Below are positions 32,846 to 41,666 of a stretch of 64,000 bases of DNA, piece after piece. The notes beneath the pieces were generated by a model, which saw only the letters and a list, made by a program, of their open reading frames with translations, searched no databases and was not told where the DNA came from. The stretch is from DASZTV01 sp035547515 (GTDB lineage Bacteria > Actinomycetota > Actinomycetes > JAFAQI01), in NCBI GenBank assembly GCA_035547515.1, contig DASZUS010000083.1, positions 1-64,000 on the forward strand. Direction: 5' to 3'. Position numbers and translations under genes: made by a program. Within the stretch, counting starts at the first letter, position 1. Each line of letters begins with the position of its first letter.

Positions 32846-34111
32846 GTGGACTTCGCGCTGCCCGCTGAGCTCTCGGCGTACCTCGACGAGCTGGACGCGT
32901 TCATCGAGCGCGAGATCAAGCCGCTGGAAGCGCAGGACGACAACATCCGCTTCTTCGACCACCGGCGCGAGGACGCGCGAACCGACTGGGACAACCACGG
33001 CCTGCCGAACCGTGAATGGGAGCTGCTGCTCCACGAGGCGCGGCAGCGCGCGGACAAGGCCGGGCACTATCGCTTCCCCTACCCCAAGGAGTACGGCGGT
33101 AAGGACGGCTCCAACCTCGCGATGGCGGTGATCCGCGAGCACCTCGCGGCCAAGGGACTCGGGCTGCACTGCGACCTGCAGAACGAGCACTCGATCGTCG
33201 GGAACAACGTGGCTCTCCTGCTGATGCTGCACTACGGGACCGCGCAGCAGAAGGCCGAGTGGGTAGACGGCCTGCTCGAAGGCCGCATGTTCTTCGCCTT
33301 CGGCATCACCGAGCCGGACCACGGCTCGGACGCGACTCACATGGAGACCACCGCGGTGCGCGACGGCGAAGAGTGGGTGATCAACGGCGAGAAGACGTTC
33401 AACACCGGTGTCCACGTCGCCAACGCCGACATGGTCATGGCGCGTACGTCAGGTGAGGCCGGCGACGGGGGCGGCATCACCGCGTTCCTCGTGCCGACCA
33501 CCGCCGAGGGCTTCACCGTCGAGGAGTACCTCTGGACGTTCAACATGCCGACCGACCATGCGCGCGTCCGGCTCACGAACGTCCGGGTGCCGGACTCGGC
33601 GATCTTCGGCGGCGAAGGCCGGGGACTGCAGGTAGTCCAGCACTTCTTCAACGAGAACCGGATCCGCCAGGCGGCGTCGAGCCTCGGTGCCGCTCAGTTC
33701 TGCATCAACGAGTCGGTGGAGTACGCGAAGGTGCGTGCCCCCTTCGGCAAGCCGCTGGCCTCGAACCAGGCGATCCAGTTCCCGCTGGTCGAGCTGCAGA
33801 CCAGGGCGGAGATGGTGCGCGCGCTGATTCACAAGACCGCTTGGCGGATGGACACCGAGGGGGTCTTCGCGGCTTCGCGCGAGGTCTCCATGTGCAACTA
33901 CCAAGCGAACCGGCTGTGCTGCGACGCCGCTGACCAGGCAATGCAGGTGCACGGTGGCCTCGGGTACTCGCGGCACAAGCCCTTCGAGCACATCTACCGC
34001 CACCATCGCCGGTACCGGATCACCGAGGGCTCCGACGAGATCCAGATGAGACGGATCGCCGGCTACATGTTCGGTTTCATGAAGCAGCAGGCGCCGAAGG
34101 GCGTCGAGTGA
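32846..34111 (+). CDS. Acyl-CoA dehydrogenase (ACAD10/11-like partner)
   Basis: 421-residue FAD acyl-CoA dehydrogenase. FAD/substrate motifs FAFGITEPDHGSDATHMET and WVINGEKTFNTG; catalytic Glu present in the canonical place (RITEGSDEIQMRRIAGY); QVHGGLGYSRHKPFEHIYR near the C-terminus. GTG 32846 is selected because GGGAGG (32835-32840) is 5 bp upstream; GTG 32840 would overlap it. With the kinase-like and DUF6285 genes it forms a three-gene unit likely to handle 4-hydroxy or otherwise modified acyl-CoAs. Confidence 0.92.
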   Translation: MDFALPAELSAYLDELDAFIEREIKPLEAQDDNIRFFDHRREDARTDWDNHGLPNREWELLLHEARQRADKAGHYRFPYPKEYGGKDGSNLAMAVIREHLAAKGLGLHCDLQNEHSIVGNNVALLLMLHYGTAQQKAEWVDGLLEGRMFFAFGITEPDHGSDATHMETTAVRDGEEWVINGEKTFNTGVHVANADMVMARTSGEAGDGGGITAFLVPTTAEGFTVEEYLWTFNMPTDHARVRLTNVRVPDSAIFGGEGRGLQVVQHFFNENRIRQAASSLGAAQFCINESVEYAKVRAPFGKPLASNQAIQFPLVELQTRAEMVRALIHKTAWRMDTEGVFAASREVSMCNYQANRLCCDAADQAMQVHGGLGYSRHKPFEHIYRHHRRYRITEGSDEIQMRRIAGYMFGFMKQQAPKGVE

Positions 34112-34279
34112 ACAGCCACTCCGCGCCTGACGTCAATGGCACGTCCGGCTCATCGCTGACTAGTCACGGGCGGGCTGCGCGGGACAGATGACTAGCCCGT
34201 TCTGACCGAATTCCCCACTTGCCGAGATTTGCCCGTTTGCTCCCGTCACCTGCCAGGATTTTGCTCCGACACTGACTGC

Positions 34280-34717
34280 ATGAGCCTGGCCGTTGTCGGC
34301 GTCTCGCAGCTGCGACGCAGCTCGTCGAGCAAGCTGGTCCCGTTCGTCGCGATCGGCACGACGTGCACGGTCGCCTACATCGGGATCTACGCCGGTCTGC
34401 GCACGGCGATGCCCGCAGTGATCGCGAATGCCGTCGCGCTGCTGGTGACCGCCGTCGTCAACACCACCGCGAACCGGCGGCTGACGTTCGCGGTGCGCGG
34501 TCGGGTCGATCTGCTGCGCCATCAGCTCCACGGGCTCGGGGTGTTCGGGGTCGCGCTCGCCGTGACGACCGGCTCGCTCGCGCTGCTCCACCTGCTGTCA
34601 CCACACCCGAGCAGCACCACCGAGGTCGGCGTACTCGTCGCTGCGAACCTCGCCGCTACGGCGTTCCGGTTCGTCGCGCTGCGCCGGGTGTTCGGCTGCC
34701 ACGCGCAACCGCGATGA
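34280..34717 (+). CDS. GtrA-family membrane protein (stand-alone copy)
   Basis: 145-residue protein with four predicted transmembrane helices and the GtrA signatures FVAIGTTCTVAYIGIYAGLR and VVNTTANRRLTFAVRG. GtrA proteins are thought to flip or present polyprenyl-phosphate-linked sugars for membrane glycosyltransferases. ATG 34280 begins the conserved region. It overlaps the next gene (ATGA), a GT39 enzyme, so the two are translationally coupled. The next locus encodes the same two domains as one protein. Confidence 0.88.
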   Translation: MSLAVVGVSQLRRSSSSKLVPFVAIGTTCTVAYIGIYAGLRTAMPAVIANAVALLVTAVVNTTANRRLTFAVRGRVDLLRHQLHGLGVFGVALAVTTGSLALLHLLSPHPSSTTEVGVLVAANLAATAFRFVALRRVFGCHAQPR

Positions 34718-36552
34718 TCCGGCGGCTCGCGCGCGGCAGGCCGGACGACCCGGCCTGGGTACGCCCGAGCGTCCTGTCCCTGCTCGCGACGACCGCGCTG
34801 CTCTACCTCTGGGGCCTCGGGTCGGGCGGCTGGGCGAACAGCTTCTACAGCGCCGCCGTCCAGGCGAGCACCCACTCGTGGAAGGCGTTCTTCTTCGGCT
34901 CGCTCGACTCCGCCAACGCGATCACTGTCGACAAGCCCCCGGCCGCGTTGTGGGTGATGGGGCTGTCCGCGCGGGTCTTCGGGCTGAGCAGCTGGTCGAT
35001 CCTCGTGCCCGAGGCGCTGATGGGCGTCGCCTCCGTCGGGTTGCTCTACCTCACGCTGCGCCGCGTGTTCTCCCCGGCAGCTGGTCTGCTCGCCGGCGCG
35101 GTGATGGCACTCACGCCGGTCGCCACTCTGATGTTCCGGTTCAACAACCCCGACGCGCTGCTGGTCCTGCTCCTGGTCGCAGCGGCGTACGCCGTAACCC
35201 GCGCGATCGAAGTCGCGTCGACGCGATGGCTGGTCGCTGCGGGACTGCTGGTAGGGACCGGGTTCATCACGAAGATGCTGCAGGCGTTCCTCGTCGTACC
35301 TGCCTTCGGCCTGGCCTATCTCCTCGCCGCCGACACCTCCGTCAAGCGGCGCATCGTGCAGCTGGTCGCAGCAGCAGCTGCAATGCTCGTCGGCTCCGGC
35401 TGGTGGGTCGCCGTCGTGTCGGCCTGGCCGGCGTCCTCGCGTCCCTACATCGGCGGCTCGCAGGACAACAGCGTGCTGAACCTGATCTTCGGCTACAACG
35501 GCGTCGGTCGACTCACCGGTCACGAGGCCGGCAGCGTCGGCCACTCCGGCCGGCCGGGGCTGTTGCGGCTGTTCAGCCTCGAGTACGGCACGCAGGCCAC
35601 CTGGCTGATCCCGGCCGCCCTGCTCATGCTGGTCGCGATGGTCTGGCTGACCCGCCGCGCGCCTCGTACCGACCCGGCGCGCGCGCAGGTCATCATCTGG
35701 GGTGGGTGGCTGCTCGGCACCGGCCTGACCTTCAGCCTGATGTCCGGGATCACCCACCCGTACTACACAGTCGCGCTGACCCCGGCGACCGGCGCGGTGG
35801 TCGCCATCGGTGCGACGACGCTCTGGGTGCGCCGCGAATCCGCACTCGCCAGAGCGATGCTCGCTGCGGCGGTCGGCCTCACCACCTGGTGGGCGGTGCA
35901 GCTGCTCGACGAGACGCCGACCTGGCAGGTCTGGCTTCGGGTGTGCGTGCTGTTGACGGGTGCCGCCGGCGTGGTCGGCATCGCCTGCAGCCCGGTGCTG
36001 CGGCAACGGCTCGCGCCGGCGATCGCCGGAGCGGCGTTGCTGTCCTCGCTCGCCGGCCCCACTGCCTATTCAGTCGCCACTGCAGCGACGCCGCACGCCG
36101 GCTCGCTGCCGATGGCTGGTCCGGTGATCAGCGCCGTACCTGTCGACGACCGGGAGCGCAGCGACGCGATCACCGACAACCCGTACTTCGAGCTGCTCAA
36201 CGCGCCGACCGTGGCCCCGTCGCTGACCCGAGCGCTCGACGACCACGCGTCGAGGTTCCGCTGGGTCGCCGCCACCGTCGGCTCGGAGAACGCCGCGGGC
36301 TACCAGCTCGCCAACGGCAACCCGGTCCTCGCGGTCGGGGGCTACAACGGCACCGACCCTGCTCCGACACTCGCGCAGTTCCAGTCCATGGCAGCACGGG
36401 GCGAGATCCACTACTTCATCCCCGGCGGCACGGGGATCCCGAAGCGGCTGGCTCAGCTGCTGAGCTCGCTGCAGATCACGTACTGGGTCGAGCACCACTT
36501 CCGGCCGGAGTCGGTCGGGCACACGAGGGTGTACGACCTCACAGAGAACTAG
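34714..36552 (+). CDS. Polytopic glycosyltransferase GT39/ArnT-PMT fold (YkcB-like)
   Basis: 612-residue membrane glycosyltransferase. The first extracellular loop, WANSFYSAAVQAS to WKAFFFGSLDS then ITVDKPPA, is the GT39/YkcB signature containing the putative catalytic acidic residue. About 10-12 transmembrane helices (35-410) follow, then an extracytoplasmic C-terminal domain with FRWVAATVGSENAAGYQLA, LAVGGYNGTDPAPTLAQF and IHYFIPGG. It should transfer sugar from a polyprenyl-phosphate donor to an envelope acceptor, with the coupled GtrA protein supplying the donor. It is strongly similar to the C-terminal part of the fused protein at 36600, with long stretches nearly identical in DNA. Confidence 0.9.
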   Translation: MIRRLARGRPDDPAWVRPSVLSLLATTALLYLWGLGSGGWANSFYSAAVQASTHSWKAFFFGSLDSANAITVDKPPAALWVMGLSARVFGLSSWSILVPEALMGVASVGLLYLTLRRVFSPAAGLLAGAVMALTPVATLMFRFNNPDALLVLLLVAAAYAVTRAIEVASTRWLVAAGLLVGTGFITKMLQAFLVVPAFGLAYLLAADTSVKRRIVQLVAAAAAMLVGSGWWVAVVSAWPASSRPYIGGSQDNSVLNLIFGYNGVGRLTGHEAGSVGHSGRPGLLRLFSLEYGTQATWLIPAALLMLVAMVWLTRRAPRTDPARAQVIIWGGWLLGTGLTFSLMSGITHPYYTVALTPATGAVVAIGATTLWVRRESALARAMLAAAVGLTTWWAVQLLDETPTWQVWLRVCVLLTGAAGVVGIACSPVLRQRLAPAIAGAALLSSLAGPTAYSVATAATPHAGSLPMAGPVISAVPVDDRERSDAITDNPYFELLNAPTVAPSLTRALDDHASRFRWVAATVGSENAAGYQLANGNPVLAVGGYNGTDPAPTLAQFQSMAARGEIHYFIPGGTGIPKRLAQLLSSLQITYWVEHHFRPESVGHTRVYDLTEN

Positions 36553-36599
36553 CAGGTGCGGCTCATGTTGCTTTGAGGAGCAGCGACGAGCCTTGAGCC

Positions 36600-39110
36600 A
36601 TGAGCAACACCGCCGCTGCCCGGATCACGGCGCGCATCCCGGCCGCGGGCGAGGTGGCTCGCTTCGTGGGAGTCGGCGTCGTCAGCACGATCGGCTACAT
36701 CGCCCTCTACGCGATCTTGCGTACGACGATGCCGGCGCAGGCGGCCAACGCGCTCGCCCTGCTGGTGACTGCCGTCGCCAACACGGCGGCGAACCGGCGG
36801 GTGACCTTCGGCGTGCGCGGGAGCGCCGGCGCCTTGCGCCACCATCTGCACGGCCTGGCCGCCTTTGCACTCGCCCTCGCCGTCACCTCCGGGTCGCTCG
36901 CCGCGCTGCACGCCACGACCGAGCGGCCAACGCGGGGGCTGGAGCTCTCGGTGCTCCTCGCAGCCAACCTGGGCGCCACGGCGCTGCGGTTCGAGGTCTT
37001 GCGGCGTACCTTCCGCCCGGCGTCGGCGGGCGCCACGGCCCCGGTTACGACGCAGGTCCCCCAGCCGGTGGCGGGCGATCCGCGATGGGTGCGCCCGAGC
37101 CTGCTCGCTCTGCTCACCAGCACCGGCTTCCTCTACCTGTGGGGGCTCGGGGCGTCGGGTTGGGCGAACAGCTTCTACAGCGCCGCCGTCCAGGCGAGCA
37201 CCCATTCGTGGAAGGCCTTCTTCTTCGGCTCGCTCGACTCGGGCAACTCGATCACGGTCGACAAGCCGCCGGCCTTCCTGTGGGTGATGGACCTGTCGGC
37301 GCGGATCTTCGGCGTCAACAGCTGGGCGATCCTGGTGCCCGAGGCGCTGATGGGCGTCGCGGCAGTCGGCCTGCTCTACCTGACCGTCCGCCGCCACTTC
37401 GGCCCCGCGGCGGGGCTGATCGCCGGCGCAGCGCTGGCGGTCACGCCCGTCGCCACGCTGATGTTCCGGTTCAACAACCCCGACGCGCTGCTCGTGCTAC
37501 TGCTGGTCGCTGCGTCGTACGCCGTCAGCCGCGCGGTCGAGTCGGCATCGACGAGGTGGCTGCTGATCGCTGGGCTGCTGGTGGGGACCGGCTTCATCAC
37601 GAAGATGTTGCAGGCCTTCCTCGTGGTGCCCGCCCTCGGGCTTGCCTACCTGGTCGCCGCCGACACGAGTCTCAAGCGGCGCGTCACGCAGCTGCTCGCC
37701 GCGGCGGGCGCGCTGGTCGTCGCGTCGGGCTGGTGGGTCGTGATCGTCGAGCTGTGGCCCGCGTCGTCGCGGCCCTACATCGGCGGCTCGCAGAACAACA
37801 GCCTGCTCAACCTGATCTTCGGCTACAACGGCCTGGGACGCATCACCGGCAGCGAGACCGGCAGCGTAGGCGGCGGTGGCGGTCCCGGCGGGATGTGGGG
37901 CAAGACCGGGCTGCTGCGGATGTTCAGCAGCGAGTTCGGAGGCCAGGGCGCCTGGCTGATCCCGGGCGCGCTGCTGCTGCTCGTCGCCACGCTCTGGGCG
38001 CTGCGGCGCGCGCCGCGCACCGACCTCCGGCGGGCGCAGCTGGTGATCTGGGGTGGCTCACTGCTCGTGACCGGGCTGACCTTCAGCTACATGTCCGGGA
38101 TCATCCACCCGTACTACACGGTGGCTCTCGCGCCCGGCACCGCCGCGCTCGTCGGCGTCGGCGCGACGACGCTGTGGCAGCGCCGCGGCGAATGGACGGC
38201 ACGTCTCGCGCTGTCCGCGGCGATCCTGCTGAGCTCGTGGTGGGCGTGGGCGCTGCTGGACCGGACGCCGGCCTGGCACCCGTGGCTGCGGCTGATCGTG
38301 GCGCTCGCGGGTACGACGGCGGCGGTCGGTATCTGTGCCGCGCCGTACCTCGGCCGGTGGCTCGCTCCGGCCGTCGCGGCGGTCGCGCTGGTCGCCTCGC
38401 TGGTTGGCCCGGCGGCCTACTCGCTGGCCACTGCAGCGACGCCGCACACCGGCTCGCTGCCCTCCGCGGGTCCCTCGAGCAGCGCACGGCCCGGAGGGTT
38501 TCCCGGTTTTGTCCAACGGCCCGGCGGGCACACCGCAGGAGGTTTTCCCAGCTTGGGCTTCCCCGGCGGCAGTTTCGGGCCGGGCGGTCAGCCGATGACG
38601 GGCGGGCTTCCCGGAATCGGTGGTCAGTTCGGAATCGGCGGACCGCCCGGCTGGGGCTTGGGTCAGACCTTCAGCCCCGGGGGACGTAGCGGCGGCGGCC
38701 TGCTGAGCTCGCCCACCCCTTCGGCCGCGCTCGTGTCGGCGCTGAAGGCCGGCGGGTCCGGCTACCGCTGGGTGGCGGCGACCGTCGGATCACAGAACGC
38801 CGCCGGCTACCAGCTGGGCAGTGACGAGCCGGTCATGGCGATCGGCGGGTTCAACGGCACCGACCCCTCGCCCACGCTCGCGCAGTTCCAGGCCTGGGTC
38901 GCCGCGGGGAAGATCCACTACTTCATCCCCGGCGGGACCGGGTTCGGAGCCCGCGGTGGCCTGGGGCAGGGACAGAACCAGGCCACCAGCACCGCGTCAC
39001 AGATCACCTCCTGGGTGGAGTCGACGTACCGCTCGACGACGATCGGCGGGACGACCGTCTACGACCTCACCGCCGCGACGACCACCTCGCCCGCGGCGAG
39101 CACCACCTGA
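36600..39110 (+). CDS. GtrA-GT39 fusion glycosyltransferase
   Basis: 836-residue fusion. Residues about 15-140 are a GtrA domain (FVGVGVVSTIGYIALYAIL, VANTAANRRVTFGVRG), a short Pro/Thr linker follows (ATAPVTTQVPQPV), then a GT39/YkcB-type domain from about residue 160 (WKAFFFGSLDS, ITVDKPPAF). Before the C-terminal domain it has a Gly/Pro/Phe-rich insert of about 80 residues (GGFPGFVQRPGG, FGPGGQPMTGG) absent from the copy at 34714. ATG 36600 follows the previous stop by 47 bp and GAGGAGCAG upstream may serve as ribosome site. The fusion supports the view that GtrA and GT39 act as one unit. The duplication suggests distinct acceptors or donor sugars; that is inference. Confidence 0.9.
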   Translation: MSNTAAARITARIPAAGEVARFVGVGVVSTIGYIALYAILRTTMPAQAANALALLVTAVANTAANRRVTFGVRGSAGALRHHLHGLAAFALALAVTSGSLAALHATTERPTRGLELSVLLAANLGATALRFEVLRRTFRPASAGATAPVTTQVPQPVAGDPRWVRPSLLALLTSTGFLYLWGLGASGWANSFYSAAVQASTHSWKAFFFGSLDSGNSITVDKPPAFLWVMDLSARIFGVNSWAILVPEALMGVAAVGLLYLTVRRHFGPAAGLIAGAALAVTPVATLMFRFNNPDALLVLLLVAASYAVSRAVESASTRWLLIAGLLVGTGFITKMLQAFLVVPALGLAYLVAADTSLKRRVTQLLAAAGALVVASGWWVVIVELWPASSRPYIGGSQNNSLLNLIFGYNGLGRITGSETGSVGGGGGPGGMWGKTGLLRMFSSEFGGQGAWLIPGALLLLVATLWALRRAPRTDLRRAQLVIWGGSLLVTGLTFSYMSGIIHPYYTVALAPGTAALVGVGATTLWQRRGEWTARLALSAAILLSSWWAWALLDRTPAWHPWLRLIVALAGTTAAVGICAAPYLGRWLAPAVAAVALVASLVGPAAYSLATAATPHTGSLPSAGPSSSARPGGFPGFVQRPGGHTAGGFPSLGFPGGSFGPGGQPMTGGLPGIGGQFGIGGPPGWGLGQTFSPGGRSGGGLLSSPTPSAALVSALKAGGSGYRWVAATVGSQNAAGYQLGSDEPVMAIGGFNGTDPSPTLAQFQAWVAAGKIHYFIPGGTGFGARGGLGQGQNQATSTASQITSWVESTYRSTTIGGTTVYDLTAATTTSPAASTT

Positions 39111-39184
39111 CCTGACCATTGCTGCGCGAAGGCTGACGCTCGTGTCAGGCTTAGCCGCGGCGGGGCACGGGGCGAGGAGGCACG

Positions 39185-39961
39185 GTGGGGCTGGCACGTG
39201 GGTTCACTCGGCGGCGGGTGTTGCAGAGCGCGGCCCTGGTCCCGCTGAGCGCGGCGGTGCCGTCGCTGCTCGCGGAGTCGCGCGCGGCAGCAGCCGGCAA
39301 GAACGGCTACCGCTTCTTCACCGCGCACGAGGCCGCAGTGATCGATGCGGCGACCAGACGGATCGCGCCGGGTCCCGAGGACGACATCCTCGAGACCGGC
39401 CACCCGGGCGCGCACGAGTGCGACGTAGTCCGCTACATCGACACCATGCTGGCGATGTTCGAGTTCTCGACACCGAAGATCTTCGCGGGCGGGCCCTGGA
39501 GCAACCGCCACACCAAAGGCCCCGACTACATGAAGAAGTTCGTCAAGCCCGACCGCGCGCAGGCGCAGGCCTGGCGCGGCCGGGTCAAGGAGCTCCAGCG
39601 GACGTATCGCACGGGGATCAAGTCACTCGACGCTCACGCCGGCGGCGACTTCACCAAGATCGCCGCGCCGCAGCAAGACCTGATCCTCGCCAAGCAGGCA
39701 GTGGCGCCGTTCACGACGGTGATGTTCGGCCACACCATCGAGGGGATGTACTGCAACCCGGAGTACGGCGGCAACAAGGACCTCGCCGGGTGGAAGGAGA
39801 TCAGCTACCCGGGCGACATCCAGCCGCGCGGCTACACCGCCGCCGAGATGCAGAAGATCGACGTGGACATCGTCGACCCGACCGGGATCGTGTCGATGCT
39901 GCTCGCGGACTTCGAGAAGGTCGCGCAGACCTACGCGAGCGGGGTGTGGCGGCGTGCGTAA
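39185..39961 (+). CDS. Tat-exported gluconate 2-dehydrogenase subunit 3-like protein
   Basis: 258-residue protein with a twin-arginine-type signal (TRRRVLQSAALVPLSAA) and the gluconate-2-dehydrogenase gamma-subunit pattern FFTAHEAAVIDAATRRIAPG, later MFGHTIEGMYCNPEYGGNKDLAGWKEISYPG. In known enzymes this small subunit escorts the FAD-containing GMC subunit through the Tat system. GTG 39185 has GAGGAGGCA directly upstream, and the GMC gene overlaps its end by 8 bp. No cytochrome c subunit is encoded here, so the electron acceptor is not visible. Confidence 0.85.
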   Translation: MGLARGFTRRRVLQSAALVPLSAAVPSLLAESRAAAAGKNGYRFFTAHEAAVIDAATRRIAPGPEDDILETGHPGAHECDVVRYIDTMLAMFEFSTPKIFAGGPWSNRHTKGPDYMKKFVKPDRAQAQAWRGRVKELQRTYRTGIKSLDAHAGGDFTKIAAPQQDLILAKQAVAPFTTVMFGHTIEGMYCNPEYGGNKDLAGWKEISYPGDIQPRGYTAAEMQKIDVDIVDPTGIVSMLLADFEKVAQTYASGVWRRA

Positions 39962-41666
39962 GGCAGTCATCGCGGGCTCGGGGGCCGGTGCGAGCGTCAC
40001 TGCGCTCACCCTCGCCGAAGCCGGCTGGCACGTTGTGATGCTGGAGAAGGGTCCGAACTACTTCACCGGGCTAGGCAAGCACTGGCCGCCGAAAACCGTC
40101 TTCTCCAACGACAACCTCAAGCTCACCCGCAACTTCGAGCTGCCCGATCCCGTCGCGTATCCGCGGACGTTCCGCACCAGCGCCAATCAGAAGAGCGGCT
40201 ACTACGTCGGCCCCGTCAACGAGCTCCCGGTCGCGGTCGGCGGAGGCACGATTCACTACGGCGCCGCCACCCCGCGGTTCTGGGACATCGACTTCAAGCA
40301 GCTGTCGATGCTCGGGCCCCAGCCGGGGGCCGACGTCGCGGACTGGCCGTTCGAGTACCGCGACCTGTCCGACCACTTCGACTACCTCGAAGAGGCCATC
40401 GGCGTCCAAGGCGACGACGCAGGCGTACCTCACGACCCGGTGCTCAAGCACGCCCCGCGCGCCAAGAAGTACCCGATGCCGGCGGGACCGCCGCAGCGCG
40501 CCTCGCAGCTCGTCGCCGACGGCGCGAAGGCCCTCGGCATGCATCCCTACGCGTTCCCGCACGCGATCAACTCGCGGCCGTACAACGGCCGGCCGGTGTG
40601 CAACAACTGCGGCTTCTGCGACGCGTACGGCTGCCCGACATCGGCCCGCGGCAGCTCGCTCGACCTGCTGCACCGTGCGCTGCTGACCGGCCGGGTCGAG
40701 CTGCGCGCCGAGACGATGGTCCACCAGGTGGAGATGAAGGGCCGGCGAGCGGTCGGCCTGCGGTGGATCGACCAGAACGGCCGGCGCGGCGTCGAGACCG
40801 GCGACATCGTGGTGCTCGCCGCCTCCGCCATCGAAAGCGCGCGGCTCGCATTGATGTCGCACCTGCCGGACCCGCACGACCGGATCGGCCGGCGGCTGAT
40901 GTTCCACTACTTCACCTCGGGCTTCGGGGTGTTCCTCGACGAGCGGCTCCACGCGTACAAGAGCTGGGGTGCCGAGACCAACTGCCTCGAGGACTTCTCC
41001 GACCCGGACTTCGTCGGCGCCCGGGCCTTCGCCAAGCTGCAGGGTCTGCCCTACATCCGCGGCGGCCTGTGCGAGCTCGGCGGCAGCGAGGAGGTGCTGG
41101 CTGAGGCGCAGTTCTACCAGTACATCCTCAGCGCGATCTCACCCGAGCAGCCCTTCGGCCGGACGTTCAAGGAACTCATGCGCACGTCGCTGCTCCGCGA
41201 CCGCATCGCCGGCGTACAGATGCTCGGCCACGACCTGCCCTACCTGACCAACACGGTCACGCTGGACCCGAAGGTGAAGGACCGCCACGGCTTCCCGGTG
41301 CCGCGCATCACCTACGCCCCGGGCAAGCACGAGAAGGTCGCGCAGGAGTTCTACATCCCGATCATCACCGCCGTCCTGAAGGCGGCCGGTGCCACCGTGT
41401 CGGCCGCAGTCCCCGCCAACACCCCGCTGATGGGCGCCACCGGCGTGCTGCCGTTGACCCGGCACATCCTCGGCGGCATGCAGATGGGGGTGGACCCGAA
41501 GACCAGCGTCGTCGACGAGTGGGGCCGGGTTCACACCACCGACAACGTCTACGTCCACGACGGCGGGGTCTTCGCGACCTCAGGTTCGAACAATCCGACG
41601 CTGACGATCATGGCGGTGGTGCGCCGGATGGCGAAGCACCTCGCGGCAACAACGGCCGACCACTAG
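39954..41666 (+). CDS. GMC-family FAD oxidoreductase (gluconate 2-dehydrogenase large-subunit-like)
   Basis: 570-residue flavoprotein. The FAD motif is VIAGSGAGASVTALTLAEAGW, then VAVGGGTIHYGAATPRF, a Cys-rich stretch NNCGFCDAYGCPTSARGS, and the C-terminal GMC motif GVFATSGSNNPTLTIMAVVRRMA. It probably oxidises a sugar or polyol, reaching the outside with the Tat-targeted small subunit encoded just upstream (it has no signal of its own). GTG 39954 is read from the overlap. Location next to two envelope glycosyltransferases suggests an envelope sugar or glycoside as substrate; this is inferred. Its end overlaps the convergent peptidase gene by 59 bp. Confidence 0.88.
   Translation: MRKAVIAGSGAGASVTALTLAEAGWHVVMLEKGPNYFTGLGKHWPPKTVFSNDNLKLTRNFELPDPVAYPRTFRTSANQKSGYYVGPVNELPVAVGGGTIHYGAATPRFWDIDFKQLSMLGPQPGADVADWPFEYRDLSDHFDYLEEAIGVQGDDAGVPHDPVLKHAPRAKKYPMPAGPPQRASQLVADGAKALGMHPYAFPHAINSRPYNGRPVCNNCGFCDAYGCPTSARGSSLDLLHRALLTGRVELRAETMVHQVEMKGRRAVGLRWIDQNGRRGVETGDIVVLAASAIESARLALMSHLPDPHDRIGRRLMFHYFTSGFGVFLDERLHAYKSWGAETNCLEDFSDPDFVGARAFAKLQGLPYIRGGLCELGGSEEVLAEAQFYQYILSAISPEQPFGRTFKELMRTSLLRDRIAGVQMLGHDLPYLTNTVTLDPKVKDRHGFPVPRITYAPGKHEKVAQEFYIPIITAVLKAAGATVSAAVPANTPLMGATGVLPLTRHILGGMQMGVDPKTSVVDEWGRVHTTDNVYVHDGGVFATSGSNNPTLTIMAVVRRMAKHLAATTADH

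Noticed and set aside
34522..38689. Several 490-700 codon frames over the GT39 genes on both strands
   Set aside because: Highly charged low-complexity shadows of membrane-protein genes.
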